Positions 7,510-15,767 of a DNA stretch of 64,000 bases are shown in pieces (the stretch's first letter is position 1; every line of letters starts with the position of its first letter). The translations under genes and the position numbers were made by a program. This DNA comes from Phaeovulum veldkampii DSM 11550 (GTDB lineage Bacteria > Pseudomonadota > Alphaproteobacteria > Rhodobacterales > Rhodobacteraceae): the NCBI RefSeq assembly GCF_003034995.1, contig NZ_PZKF01000008.1, forward strand, positions 1 through 64,000. Direction: 5' to 3'. Under the pieces are notes generated by a model that saw only the letters and a program-made list of their open reading frames with translations, ran no database searches and had not been told where the DNA came from.

Positions 7510-7928
7510 CAGAGTGCGCTAAGGCTTAGGCATTCTCGTGTATCGGGTCAAGCTTGCCGAGGTCTCGTTTGAGGCGGTCGTGTCTGTCAAGCTGGTGTAA
7601 AATCCCCGATAGCCTGAGGTTATGATCAGACTTCGCCCACCGCTTGTAAATGACGCATTGCTCATGCCATGCTCACGGCGCAACTCGGCCACCGGCATCC
7701 CGCCTTCGGCCTGACGCAGGATCGCAAGGCTCTGCGCGCCAGTTTATCTGCTTGTCTCCATTCAGAATCTCCCCGTTCATCTTGGCGAGAAAATTCTACT
7801 TGTGCATCCCCTTACTGTCGGGGGATTACCTTGGGTTGTTACGGTTCAAAGCTGCCCGATCGGTTGCCTTTGGCAATCCTCAGGCAGAGTTACCATTCTC
7901 TAAAAAGCTCAATGGTTTCAGGGTATAA
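7510..7928. other. Inter-tRNA region with decayed mobile-element DNA
   Basis: About 420 bases between the CAT tRNA and tRNA-Tyr. It contains the IS3-type orfA relic described separately at 7625-7740; the remainder is of lower GC than the surroundings, has stops in all frames and shows no recognisable product. Likely a scar left by insertion and decay of mobile DNA at a tRNA hotspot. Confidence 0.6.
7625..7740 (-). pseudogene. Remnant of an IS3-family orfA (helix-turn-helix transposase subunit)
   Basis: Reading the minus strand from 7731 gives SLAILRQAEGGMPVAELRRE then HGMSNASF, ending at 7648. This is the classic helix-turn-helix segment of IS3-family OrfA (AILRQAEAGxPVxELCRxHGxSxATFYKWR). 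The next expected residues, YKRWAK, appear only after a one-base shift, so the frame is broken. No start, no orfB and no terminal inverted repeats are visible. Non-functional. Confidence 0.72.
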
Positions 7929-8012
7929 TGGTGGGCGACCCTGGAATCGAACCAGGCATGGGTCTCCCCGGCGGAGTTACAGTCCGCTGCCGCACCTTGC
8001 AGCACGTCGCCC
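7929..8012 (-). tRNA. tRNA-Tyr (GTA)
   Basis: An 84-base class II tRNA: acceptor GGGCGAC / GTCGCCC, anticodon stem GCGGA / TCCGC with loop CTGTAAC (anticodon GTA), a 14-base variable region with a small GGG / CCC stem, T stem CCTGG / CCAGG with TTCGATT, discriminator A and encoded CCA. The anticodon and long variable arm together identify tRNA-Tyr. Odd points: position 8 is G rather than the usual T, and the D stem is weak (GCT / GGC). It lies upstream of, and opposite in direction to, the RlmB-like gene. Confidence 0.82.
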
Positions 8013-8145
8013 GACGCTGGCGGGGGAATACCGAAGCCTCCCGAGGGCGTCAAGCGGGAAAATCCCGCGCCGCCGCCGCCGCGCGGGCTTGCCAAGGCGG
8101 GGCTTTGCGGCGCAGGAACAGGCGGGGCTTTGTGGAAGGCGAAAG

Positions 8146-8928
8146 ATGAAGAAACCGTCCTGGGTCGTCGACAAGGAACGCGGGCGCCGGGCGGCGGCGG
8201 CGGAAACGGTCTGGCTGTTCGGCCTGCATGCGGTGCGCGATGCGCTGCAAAACCCGGCGCGGGTCAAACTGCGGCTGGTACTGACGAAAAACGCCGCCGA
8301 CCGGCTGGGCGAGGCGGTGGCGGCGGGCGGGCTGGAGCCTGAGATCGTCGATCCGCGCAGGTTCGATGCGCATGTGCCTCTGGCGCCCGACTCGGTCCAT
8401 CAGGGCGCCGCGCTGGAGGTGAAGCCGCTCACCTGGGGCAGCCTTGACGAGGTCTGCCTGACTGGGCAGGGTGCTCCGCTGGTGGTGCTGCTCGACCGCG
8501 TGACCGACCCGCACAACGTGGGTGCCATCCTGCGTTCGGCCGAGGTGTTCGGGGCGCGCGCGGTGATCGCGCCCGCCCGCCATGCCGCGCCTGAAACCGG
8601 GGCGTTGGCAAAAACCGCCAGCGGCGCGCTGGAACGCCAGCCCTATCTGCGCGTCACCAATCTGGCCGAGGCGATGGAGGAATTGCAGGCGATGGGCTTT
8701 GTCCTGCTGGGGCTGGACGGGCAGGCTGATCAGACGCTGGGCGCGGCGCTGGCTGCGGCGGGGTCGCGCCCGGTGGGTCTGGTGTTGGGGGCCGAGGGTC
8801 CGGGCCTGCGCGACAAGACGCGCGCCACCTGCGACGGGTTGGTCAAGATCCCTTATCCGGGGGGGTTTGGCTCGCTCAACGTCTCGAATGCGGCGGCGGT
8901 GGCGCTTTATGCTGCGGTGACGCGATAG
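8146..8928 (+). CDS. rlmB: 23S rRNA (guanosine-2'-O-) methyltransferase RlmB / TrmH-family SPOUT methyltransferase
   Basis: A 260-residue SpoU/TrmH (SPOUT) RNA methyltransferase using S-adenosylmethionine; RlmB methylates the 2'-O of G2251 in the 23S P-loop. The N-terminal part has WLFGLHAVRDAL typical of the substrate-binding domain. The C-terminal SPOUT domain shows the three motifs: LLDRVTDPHNVGAILRSAEV (motif 1, about 116-135), GLVLGAEGPGL (motif 2) and IPYPGGFGSLNVSNAAAVAL (motif 3). In motif 3 the usual IPM is IPY. Start: ATG at 8146, preceded by GGAAGGCGAA; sequence upstream is the tRNA. Other TrmH paralogues cannot be fully excluded, but length and the N-terminal domain favour RlmB. 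Confidence 0.9.
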   Translation: MKKPSWVVDKERGRRAAAAETVWLFGLHAVRDALQNPARVKLRLVLTKNAADRLGEAVAAGGLEPEIVDPRRFDAHVPLAPDSVHQGAALEVKPLTWGSLDEVCLTGQGAPLVVLLDRVTDPHNVGAILRSAEVFGARAVIAPARHAAPETGALAKTASGALERQPYLRVTNLAEAMEELQAMGFVLLGLDGQADQTLGAALAAAGSRPVGLVLGAEGPGLRDKTRATCDGLVKIPYPGGFGSLNVSNAAAVALYAAVTR

Positions 8929-9001
8929 GCCGCAGGGAACAGGCGATCACATCCGCGCGCGCCGGGTTTTTTTGCGCGCGCCGATCTGTCAAGGTGCGCC
9001 C

Positions 9002-9460
9002 ATGATGACTTTTGCCATGCTCCCCGCCCGTCTTGCCGTCGCCGTCTTTGCCGTGGGGCTGACGCTTGCTCTGGCGGGCCAACCGCTGCGCGCCGACCCG
9101 CCTGCGCATGAGAATTGGGCCGTGGCGGGCTATGACCCGGTAGCCTATTTCACCCAAGGCGTCCCGCAGCCGGGGCTGCGCGCCTATGCGTTGAAATGGC
9201 GGGGTGCGATCTGGCTGTTTGCCACCCCTGAAAGCCGCGCGGCCTTTGAGGCCGACCCTGCGGCCTATCTGCCGCAGTTCGGCGGGCATTGCGTCGTGTC
9301 GGTGTCAGACGGCCATCCTGCGCCGGGTGATCCGCGGCTGTTCGTGATCCGCGACGGACGGCTTTATCTGCTGGGTTCGGCCGAGGCGAAGGCGCGGCTG
9401 GCTGCCCAGCCTGATGTGATCGCCCGCGCGCAGGCAGCTTGGCGCCAGACCGGCGACTGA
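9002..9460 (+). CDS. Secreted YHS domain-containing protein
   Basis: A 152-residue exported protein. The first 30 residues form a signal peptide (hydrophobic LAVAVFAVGLTLAL core, cleavage probably near LRA-DPP). The mature part begins NWAVAGYDPVAYF, then contains an aromatic segment and FATPESRAAFEADPAAYLPQFGGHC, the hallmark of YHS-like domains found in periplasmic proteins proposed to bind metal or to work with copper handling. One conserved Cys (HCVVSVSDG) and several His are visible. Stands alone between rlmB and the CoA-binding gene. Function is not established. Start chosen at ATG 9002 because it places the signal peptide at the N-terminus. Confidence 0.82.
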   Translation: MMTFAMLPARLAVAVFAVGLTLALAGQPLRADPPAHENWAVAGYDPVAYFTQGVPQPGLRAYALKWRGAIWLFATPESRAAFEADPAAYLPQFGGHCVVSVSDGHPAPGDPRLFVIRDGRLYLLGSAEAKARLAAQPDVIARAQAAWRQTGD

Positions 9461-9597
9461 ACAGCGCCTGATCCCGTTCACAACCCCGAGATGACGTTGG
9501 GCTGTCGTTTAAATTTGGCAAGTCTGTTGCTACATTAAGGTTGGGGCATGGCATCGGAACTGCCTGTTTCATTCGACTGTCCCTCGTTCCGCACTTT

Positions 9598-9627
9598 GCG
9601 CCCGGCCTTTGGACCGGGCGCTTTTTT
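9598..9627 (+). terminator. Strong intrinsic terminator ahead of the CoA-binding gene
   Basis: An 8-bp GC-rich stem GCGCCCGG / CCGGGCGC with an 8-base loop and six T residues. It lies 138 bases after the YHS gene and just 20 bases before the GTG start of the next gene. It may end YHS transcription, a small independent transcript, or act as an attenuator. Confidence 0.85.
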
Positions 9628-9647
9628 ACCCGCAGGAGGCGAGCGCG

Positions 9648-10106
9648 GTGATCGAGCCGAACGACAACATCCTGCGCGGCGCGCTGGACGGGGCGCATGT
9701 GGTGGCGATTGTCGGGCTGTCGCCCAACCCGGCGCGGCCATCGTATCAGGTGGCGCAGTTCTGGCAGGGCTGGGGCGCGCGGATCGTGCCGGTCAATCCC
9801 GGCCATGCCGGAGAGCTGATTCTGGGCGAACAGGTCTGGCCCGATCTGGCGGCGATCCCCGCACAAACCGCTGTCGATACGCTGGATATCTTTCGCCGGT
9901 CAGAAGCGGTGCCCGACATCGTGGATCAGGCGCTGGTGCATCTGCCGCAACTGGCGGTGATCTGGATGCAACTGGGCATCCGCCACCCGCAGGCCGCCGG
10001 GCGCGCCCGCGCACGGGGGCTGTTGGTGATCGAGGATCGCTGCCCCAAGATAGAAGCGGCGCGGCTGTGGTTTCCGGGCCAGCCGCCTACCAATTACGAG
10101 GTCTGA
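9648..10106 (+). CDS. CoA-binding domain protein (YccU-like)
   Basis: A 152-residue protein of the YccU / CoA_binding_2 family with a Rossmann-like fold related to the CoA-binding domain of succinyl-CoA synthetase. It has HVVAIVGLSPNPARPSY near the N-terminus (the GLSPxPxxxS nucleotide loop), VPVNPGHAGELILGEQVWPD, a middle VDTLDIFRRSE segment and the ending VIEDRCPKIEAARL. The physiological role of the family is unknown. Start: GTG at 9648 with AGGAGG at 9634-9639, eight bases upstream; an earlier in-frame start would lie inside the terminator stem. It converges with the oxidoreductase gene, leaving only four bases between stops. Confidence 0.87.
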   Translation: MIEPNDNILRGALDGAHVVAIVGLSPNPARPSYQVAQFWQGWGARIVPVNPGHAGELILGEQVWPDLAAIPAQTAVDTLDIFRRSEAVPDIVDQALVHLPQLAVIWMQLGIRHPQAAGRARARGLLVIEDRCPKIEAARLWFPGQPPTNYEV

Positions 10107-10110
10107 GGGG

Positions 10111-11415
10111 TTACAGCCCCAACCGGTCGCGCAGCGAAAACCACGTCATCCCGGCCACCAGCAGCGGCCAGCGCAGCGTGGCACCGCCGGGGAAGGCGGG
10201 TTGTGCCAGCGCCGCCATCACGTCGAACCCGTCGCCGGTGGCGGTGATCGCCTGCGCCATCTGCCTGCCCGCAAGACAGGCCAGAGCCACCCCATGCCCC
10301 GAATAGCCTGAGGCAGACAGACAGTTGGGCGCCGGGCGGCGGAAACAGGGCATCCGGTTGACTGTGATCGCCAGCGTGCCGCCCCAGGCATGGGTGATCT
10401 TTACGCCCTTCAATTGCGGATAGACCTCTTCCAGCGGCTTGCGCACCTTGGCGGCAATGTCGCGCGGAAAGCGGTAGCTGACCGTCTCGCCACCACCAAA
10501 GATCAGCCGGTCGTCGTGCAGGCGCCAGTAATTCACCACGAATTTCAGATCATGCGCGGCGATGTTTTCCGTCAGCACTTGGCGTGCGCGCGCGCCCAGG
10601 GGTTCGGTGGCCACGATATAGTTGTTGATCGGCATCACCCGCGCGGCGATCTGCGGCTCCAGCCGGTCCAGATAGCCGTTTGCGGCCAGAATGACGTGAT
10701 CGGCCAGCACCTCGCCTGTGGCGGTCACGACGCGGCTGGGGGTGGTGGCGGTGCCGTGGTCGATCCGGGTCACGGGCGTGCGTTCAAGGATCACCGCCCC
10801 TGCCGCCTCGGCTAACCGCGCGATGCCCAGCGCAAGGTTCAGCGGATGCACATGGCCCGCGCCCCGGTCCAGATCGCCGCCCACATAGACCGGCGAGGGG
10901 ATCAGCGCGCGCAGCCCCTCGCGGTCCAGCCTGTCGATCTGGTCATAGTCGTAATGGCGTGCCAGATGGTCGGCCATCCGGTGCAGATCATCCACCTCGG
11001 TCGGCCTGCGCCCGGCGTGGGCGATGCCGCGAAAGGTGGGCACGCCCGCCTCGGCGGCCAGCGCATAGGTCAACGCCTTGGCCTCTTCGGCCATGTTCCA
11101 CAGTCGCCGCGCGGTGGCCTGGCCTGCCATCCGCTCCAGGTCGGTGACTTCAAGCCGCTGCCCCGAGCCGATTTGCCCGCCGTTGCGCCCCGAGGCACCA
11201 AAGCCCGCGCGGTGCGCCTCCAGCACCACCACGCGGCGACCGGCGCGGGCCAGATGCAGCGCCGCCGACAACCCGGTATAACCCGCGCCCACGACGCAGA
11301 CATCGGCGCGCAACGCCCCCGCCAGCGCGGGCCGCTCGGGCGCCGCGTCGCGGGTGGCGGCGTAAAAGCTGGTGGGGTATTCCCCCGCCCGGTCGTTGGC
11401 GAACAGCAGGTTCAT
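10111..11415 (-). CDS. FAD-dependent oxidoreductase, PuuB-like (gamma-glutamylputrescine oxidase type)
   Basis: A 434-residue DAO-family flavoprotein. The N-terminal Rossmann motif [16 protein letters not shown] begins at about residue 41, with E66 for ribose binding, and the ASGRNGGQ motif at 74-81 is typical of PuuB-type amine oxidases. The C-terminal part has SASGYSGHGVAL, the second FAD-contact motif. By family it would oxidise a gamma-glutamylated amine to the aldehyde with release of ammonia and peroxide. Its ATG overlaps the glutamine-synthetase-like stop (ATGA), so the two are co-translated. The exact substrate (putrescine or another amine) is not shown by sequence; no puuC aldehyde dehydrogenase is nearby. 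Confidence 0.86.
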   Translation of the reverse strand: MNLLFANDRAGEYPTSFYAATRDAAPERPALAGALRADVCVVGAGYTGLSAALHLARAGRRVVVLEAHRAGFGASGRNGGQIGSGQRLEVTDLERMAGQATARRLWNMAEEAKALTYALAAEAGVPTFRGIAHAGRRPTEVDDLHRMADHLARHYDYDQIDRLDREGLRALIPSPVYVGGDLDRGAGHVHPLNLALGIARLAEAAGAVILERTPVTRIDHGTATTPSRVVTATGEVLADHVILAANGYLDRLEPQIAARVMPINNYIVATEPLGARARQVLTENIAAHDLKFVVNYWRLHDDRLIFGGGETVSYRFPRDIAAKVRKPLEEVYPQLKGVKITHAWGGTLAITVNRMPCFRRPAPNCLSASGYSGHGVALACLAGRQMAQAITATGDGFDVMAALAQPAFPGGATLRWPLLVAGMTWFSLRDRLGL

Positions 11416-12767
11416 ACGTTCAGCAACAGATGTTCCCGTTCCCACGGGCTGATGACTTGCAGGAATTCCTTGTATTCGTTGCGCTTCACGGCTTCGTAGA
11501 CATTGCAGAACTCGACCCCCAGCACTTCGCGCATCGGGGCGCTGTCGGCCATCAGGTCCAGCGCATCGCCCAGGTTATAGGGCAACTCGTCCTCGCTCAT
11601 ATAGGCGTCGCCGGTGCATTCGGGGCGCGGCATCTTTTGTTCTTTCAGCCCCAGATAGCCACAGGCAAGGCTGGCGGCCAGCCCGAGGTAGGGGTTGCAA
11701 TCCATCCCCGCCAGCCGGTTTTCCAGCCGCCGCGCGGCAGGCCCCGAAATCGGCACCCGCAGCCCGGTGGTGCGGTTGTCGCGGCCCCATTCCAGATTGA
11801 TGGGCGCGGCGAAATCGGGAACATAGCGGCGGTAGCTGTTCACATAGGGCGCCAGCAGTGCGACCGCGGCGGGCAAGTGGGCCTGCATCCCGGCGATGAA
11901 ATGCAGGAAGGCCGGGGTTTCGCTGCCCTCGGCGTCGGAAAAGATGTTTTCGCCGGTGGCGATGTCGATCACCGACTGGTGGATGTGCATCGCGCTGCCC
12001 GGCTCACCCTCGATCGGCTTGGCCATGAAGGTCGCGAAACAATCGTGCCGCAGCGCCGCCTCGCGGATCAGCCGCTTGAAGTAAAAGATCTGATCGGCCA
12101 GCGCCACCGGGTCGCCGTGGGCAAGGTTGATTTCCACCTGACCCGCGCCGCCTTCTTGCAGGATGCCGTCGATCTCGAAACCCTGCGCCTCGGCAAAATC
12201 ATAGATGTCGTCGATGACCTTGCCGTATTCATCGACCGCGCTCATCGAATAGGCCTGCTTTCCAGCAGCGCGGCGGCCCGAACGGCCCATCGGCGGGATG
12301 ATCGGCTGGTTCGGGTCAAGGTTGCGCGCGACAAGGAAAAATTCCATCTCGGGGGCCACGATCGGGCGCCAGCCCTCGGCCTCATAAAGGGCGAGGATAC
12401 GTTTGAGCACGTTACGCGGCGCCATCGGCACCGGGTTGCCCTGCTGGTCCAGAACGTCATGGATCACCTGCAAGGTCACATCCGCAGTCCAGGGCGCGGC
12501 CGAGGCGGTGGCGTAATCCGGCGTCAGGATCATGTCGGGCTCGGTGAAGGCGCCCGAGGGGTTGTCGGCCCATTCGCCGGTGATCGTTTGCAGAAAGATC
12601 GAGTTGGGCAGGAAGAAACGGTCCTGATGCGCGAATTTCGATGCGGGCATCGCCTTGCCACGGGCAACGCCCGCGATATCGGCGACGATGCATTCCACCT
12701 CGTCAACACGGCGCCCGGCGATGAAATCGCGGGCGGCTTGGGGGAGTTTGTCCATCCAGTCGGACAT
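11412..12767 (-). CDS. Glutamine synthetase family protein, PuuA-like (gamma-glutamyl-amine synthetase type)
   Basis: A 451-residue glutamine-synthetase-fold ligase expected to join glutamate and an amine using ATP. Active-site elements are in place: PEMEFF at 139-144, GAGQVEINL at 207-215, GSAMHIHQS at 257-265 and NSYRRYVPDFAAPINLEWG with its downstream Arg residues. It lacks the adenylylation-site Tyr loop of GlnA and is shorter, so housekeeping glutamine synthesis is unlikely. Middle gene of an operon: amidotransferase, this gene, FAD oxidase, 34 bases after the first and overlapping the last. With the oxidase it resembles the first two steps of the gamma-glutamylputrescine pathway. Confidence 0.87.
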   Translation of the reverse strand: MSDWMDKLPQAARDFIAGRRVDEVECIVADIAGVARGKAMPASKFAHQDRFFLPNSIFLQTITGEWADNPSGAFTEPDMILTPDYATASAAPWTADVTLQVIHDVLDQQGNPVPMAPRNVLKRILALYEAEGWRPIVAPEMEFFLVARNLDPNQPIIPPMGRSGRRAAGKQAYSMSAVDEYGKVIDDIYDFAEAQGFEIDGILQEGGAGQVEINLAHGDPVALADQIFYFKRLIREAALRHDCFATFMAKPIEGEPGSAMHIHQSVIDIATGENIFSDAEGSETPAFLHFIAGMQAHLPAAVALLAPYVNSYRRYVPDFAAPINLEWGRDNRTTGLRVPISGPAARRLENRLAGMDCNPYLGLAASLACGYLGLKEQKMPRPECTGDAYMSEDELPYNLGDALDLMADSAPMREVLGVEFCNVYEAVKRNEYKEFLQVISPWEREHLLLNV

Positions 12768-12801
12768 GGGATCTGCCTTTCAGGGGTCAGAGAAAGCGGA
12801 G

Positions 12802-13482
12802 TCAGTCGCGGGGGTGGCGGAAAAAATCGGCGATCCGCCGGGCCAGTCGGGCGGAGGAATTGGGCGCGCCCAGCCGCGCGCCCGCCTCGGCCAGCAGCGG
12901 GTCGGGCACAAGGCCGGGGCCGCGGGTTTCCATCAGCCCCTTGACGAAGGCATCCGAAAACTCGGGGTGGGCCTGCACGCTGAAGGCGCGGTCACCATAG
13001 ATCAGCGCGGCGTTTTCACAAAAGTCGTTGCAGCCTACCACCTCGGCTCCCTCCGGGCGCTGCGTCACCTGATCGCGATGCCAGGCGTTCAGGATCAACT
13101 TTTCGCCATCGAAATCATATTCTTGCGGGCCAACGGCCCAGCCGCCGACGAACCGTTCCACCTTGCCGCCCAGCGCCTGCGCGATGATCTGGTGGCCAAA
13201 GCAGATGCCCACCACCGGCACCCGCGCCGCCACAGCCTGCCGGATGAACGCTTCCAGCGGGGGGATGAAGGGGTGATCCTCATAGGCGCCGTGGCGCGAG
13301 CCGGTCAGCAGCCAGCCGTCACAGTCGCGCACGGTTTCGGGAAATTCCATCGCCTCGACATGGTAGGTCTTGAACGTGAAATCGTGCTGCGACAGCAAGG
13401 CTCGCATCATGTCGGGGTAATCGCCCATCTCCGCCCGAAGCACATCGGGGGATTGGCCGCATTGCAGGATGCCGATCAGCAT
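12802..13482 (-). CDS. Type 1 glutamine amidotransferase
   Basis: A 226-residue class I GATase (GuaA-type fold, GATase1_1741-like subgroup). The catalytic triad is visible: Cys94 in GICFGHQ, His172 and Glu174 in AHPEF. It is a stand-alone domain that could hydrolyse glutamine or a gamma-glutamyl amide. Placed first in the operon with the PuuA-like ligase and PuuB-like oxidase, it may release glutamate from the gamma-glutamylated product, the role of PuuD, though it belongs to a different GATase family from PuuD. Start: ATG at 13482, giving MLIGILQCGQ. Confidence 0.86.
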   Translation of the reverse strand: MLIGILQCGQSPDVLRAEMGDYPDMMRALLSQHDFTFKTYHVEAMEFPETVRDCDGWLLTGSRHGAYEDHPFIPPLEAFIRQAVAARVPVVGICFGHQIIAQALGGKVERFVGGWAVGPQEYDFDGEKLILNAWHRDQVTQRPEGAEVVGCNDFCENAALIYGDRAFSVQAHPEFSDAFVKGLMETRGPGLVPDPLLAEAGARLGAPNSSARLARRIADFFRHPRD

Positions 13483-13598
13483 GAAACGCCTGTTGGTTGA
13501 TATGCCGCAGCCTAGCCTTGCCGATACGCACCGCGCAAGGGGGGCTGATGGTCGATGCGGGGGGCCGGAACTGTTTGTCCTTAACTTGCCGCCCGCCG

Positions 13599-15629
13599 TC
13601 AGCCGCGGCGGCGGCGCGGGCGGCCGCCATCGCCGCCGCCGGTATTGAAGGCCACATCGGGCAGGGTGACGACGCTTGCCAGATGCGGGAAGGGGGCGGT
13701 GGCGTGGGGCAGGGCGTTGGCGGCGACGAAATGCTCCTGAAAGCGCGGCTCGATCGCGGTTTCGATCTTTGCGATGCGCCGCACCTGCGCCTCGATCGCG
13801 CGGCGCGCGGATACCGAACACAGCGCCATCCGCGCGCCCGTTCCCGCGGCATTGCCCGCCGAGGTGACATGCTCCAGCGGACAATCGGGGATCATGCCCA
13901 GAACCATCGCGTGTTTCGGGCTGATATGGGCGCCAAAGGCCCCGGCCAGCACCACCCGGTCCACCGCATCCACCCCCATTTCGTCCATCAACAGCCGCGC
14001 GCCTGCATAAAGCGCCGATTTTGCAAGCTGGATCGCCCGGATATCGCCCTGCGTGACCGCAATGCGCGGCCCGCCGGTCGCGGTGGCGTCGTGCAGCAGA
14101 TAGGCATGGGTCCGGCCCTGCGGCTCGCTGCGCGAACTGCCCACCTGTTCGGCGCTGCCGATCAGCCCCGAGGCATCGACGATACCCGCCATCCGCATCT
14201 CGGCCACCGCCTCGATGATGCCCGACCCGCAGATGCCGGTGATGCCGGTGGCCGCCGTGGCCGCGGCAAAGCCCGGCTCGGTCGACCACAGATCGCAGCC
14301 GATCACCTTGAAGCGCGGCTCTTTCGTGGCGGGGTCGATTTCCACCCGTTCGATCGCGCCCGGCGCGGCGCGCTGTCCCGCGCTGATCTGCGCCCCCTCA
14401 AAGGCCGGGCCGGTGGGCGAGGAACAGGCCAGAACGCGGTTGCTGTTGCCCAGAATGATTTCGGCATTGGTGCCGACATCGACAATCAGCGTCAGATCCG
14501 GCCGCATCTCGGGCGCCTCGGAAAGGGCCACGGCTGCGGCATCGGCGCCTACATGGCCCGCGATCAGCGGCAGCACATAGGCCCGCGCGCCGGGAGCAAG
14601 CCCCGCGATCCCCAGATCGGACGCCCGCAGATCAAGACTGTCGGACGATGCCAGCGCAAACGGTGCCTGACCCAGTTCCACCGGGTCGATGCCCAGCATC
14701 AGGTGATGCATCACCGGGTTGCAGACCAGCACCGCCTCGACCACATCGGCCAGCGGCACACCCGCCTCATCAGCCAGCGCCGTGGCCAGTTGCGCCAGCC
14801 CCTGCTGCACGGCGCGAGTCATTTCGGCGGCGCCGCCGGGGTTCATCATGACATAGCTGACGCGGCTCATCAGGTCTTCGCCAAAGCGGATTTGCGGGTT
14901 CATCAATCCTGACGAGGCCAGAACGCGCCCGTCGGTCAATTCCACCAGATGCCCGGCGATGGTGGTCGAACCCAGGTCGATGGCCAGCCCGTAAAGTGGC
15001 GCCTCGCGCAGGCCGGGCCAGAGGCCGACCAGACGCGGCGCACCGCCGCCCTGATACACCGCGGCGGTGACGGCCCAGTCGCCCTTGCGCAAGGTCGGCT
15101 GAAGGTGACGCATGACCTCAAGATCGACAGCCAGACCCTTGATCTGGAATTGAAATTCAAGCGCAGCGGCCAGCCGTTGAAAATCGCCCTCGGGGGCGTG
15201 CATGTCGGGCTGCGCCACCTCGACGTAAAAGGCGCGGGTGGCGGGGTCCATCTCCATCACCCGCTCGGTGGCGGATTTGCGGATCACCTGGCGGTGCAAC
15301 TGGCTTTCGGCGGGCACGTCGATCACCACATCGCCCATGATGCAGGCCTGACACCCCAGCCGTCGCCCGGCGGCCAGCCCGCGGATGCGGTCATAGCGCT
15401 CTTCGACCGCGTTCACCGGGCTGAGGGCATCGGGGGCCACGCTCAGCCCGTGCTTGGCGAAATCGCCAAATTGCGGCGCCACCTGACATTTCGAGCAGAT
15501 GCCGCGCCCGCCGCAGACCGAATCAAGATCGACGCCCAACTGCCGCGCGGCGGTCAGAACCGGGGTGCCGAGCGCCACGCGCCCCCGTTTGCCCGAGGGG
15601 GTAAAGATCACAAGCGCGTCCTGGGTCAT
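13599..15629 (-). CDS. ASKHA-domain protein with N-terminal 2Fe-2S ferredoxin domain (corrinoid methyltransferase reactivase type)
   Basis: A 676-residue protein. Residues 1-100 are a plant-type ferredoxin with Cys39, Cys45, Cys48 and Cys93. A linker and middle domain follow, then an acetate-kinase/Hsp70/actin-like ATPase region from about residue 210 (GLAIDLGSTTIAGHLVEL, later LIVDVGTNAEI and ITGICGSGIIEAVAEM). This matches the RACo / DUF4445 family, which uses ATP and low-potential electrons to return oxidised Co(II) corrinoid in methyltransferases to Co(I). No corrinoid protein or methyltransferase is in the window, so its client must be elsewhere. It lies upstream of the amidotransferase operon on the same strand with a 116-base gap. 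The tail is Gly/Arg-rich (GGGDGGRPRRRRG). Confidence 0.85.
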   Translation of the reverse strand: MTQDALVIFTPSGKRGRVALGTPVLTAARQLGVDLDSVCGGRGICSKCQVAPQFGDFAKHGLSVAPDALSPVNAVEERYDRIRGLAAGRRLGCQACIMGDVVIDVPAESQLHRQVIRKSATERVMEMDPATRAFYVEVAQPDMHAPEGDFQRLAAALEFQFQIKGLAVDLEVMRHLQPTLRKGDWAVTAAVYQGGGAPRLVGLWPGLREAPLYGLAIDLGSTTIAGHLVELTDGRVLASSGLMNPQIRFGEDLMSRVSYVMMNPGGAAEMTRAVQQGLAQLATALADEAGVPLADVVEAVLVCNPVMHHLMLGIDPVELGQAPFALASSDSLDLRASDLGIAGLAPGARAYVLPLIAGHVGADAAAVALSEAPEMRPDLTLIVDVGTNAEIILGNSNRVLACSSPTGPAFEGAQISAGQRAAPGAIERVEIDPATKEPRFKVIGCDLWSTEPGFAAATAATGITGICGSGIIEAVAEMRMAGIVDASGLIGSAEQVGSSRSEPQGRTHAYLLHDATATGGPRIAVTQGDIRAIQLAKSALYAGARLLMDEMGVDAVDRVVLAGAFGAHISPKHAMVLGMIPDCPLEHVTSAGNAAGTGARMALCSVSARRAIEAQVRRIAKIETAIEPRFQEHFVAANALPHATAPFPHLASVVTLPDVAFNTGGGDGGRPRRRRG

Positions 15630-15767
15630 GGGGGCTCCTGTCGGCTGACCGCTTCCGTTCTAGGGCCGATGCGGCCAAGGGCAATGCCCAAACCGTCGTT
15701 TCACCCGCTGGCTGCGGCGGGGCGCGGAAAGGGCGGGGCGAAAATCGGTCGTCACAGGCCTTTGGGC

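Noticed and set aside
9515-9536. TTGGCA and TACATT as a promoter
   Set aside because: The spacer is only 10 bases, too short for a sigma-70 promoter. Transcription from this AT-richer segment remains possible but no element could be assigned.
11430-12944. A 504-codon plus-strand frame opposite the glutamine synthetase-like gene
   Set aside because: Shadow of the real gene; no motif, no ribosome binding site, His/Gly/Val-rich.
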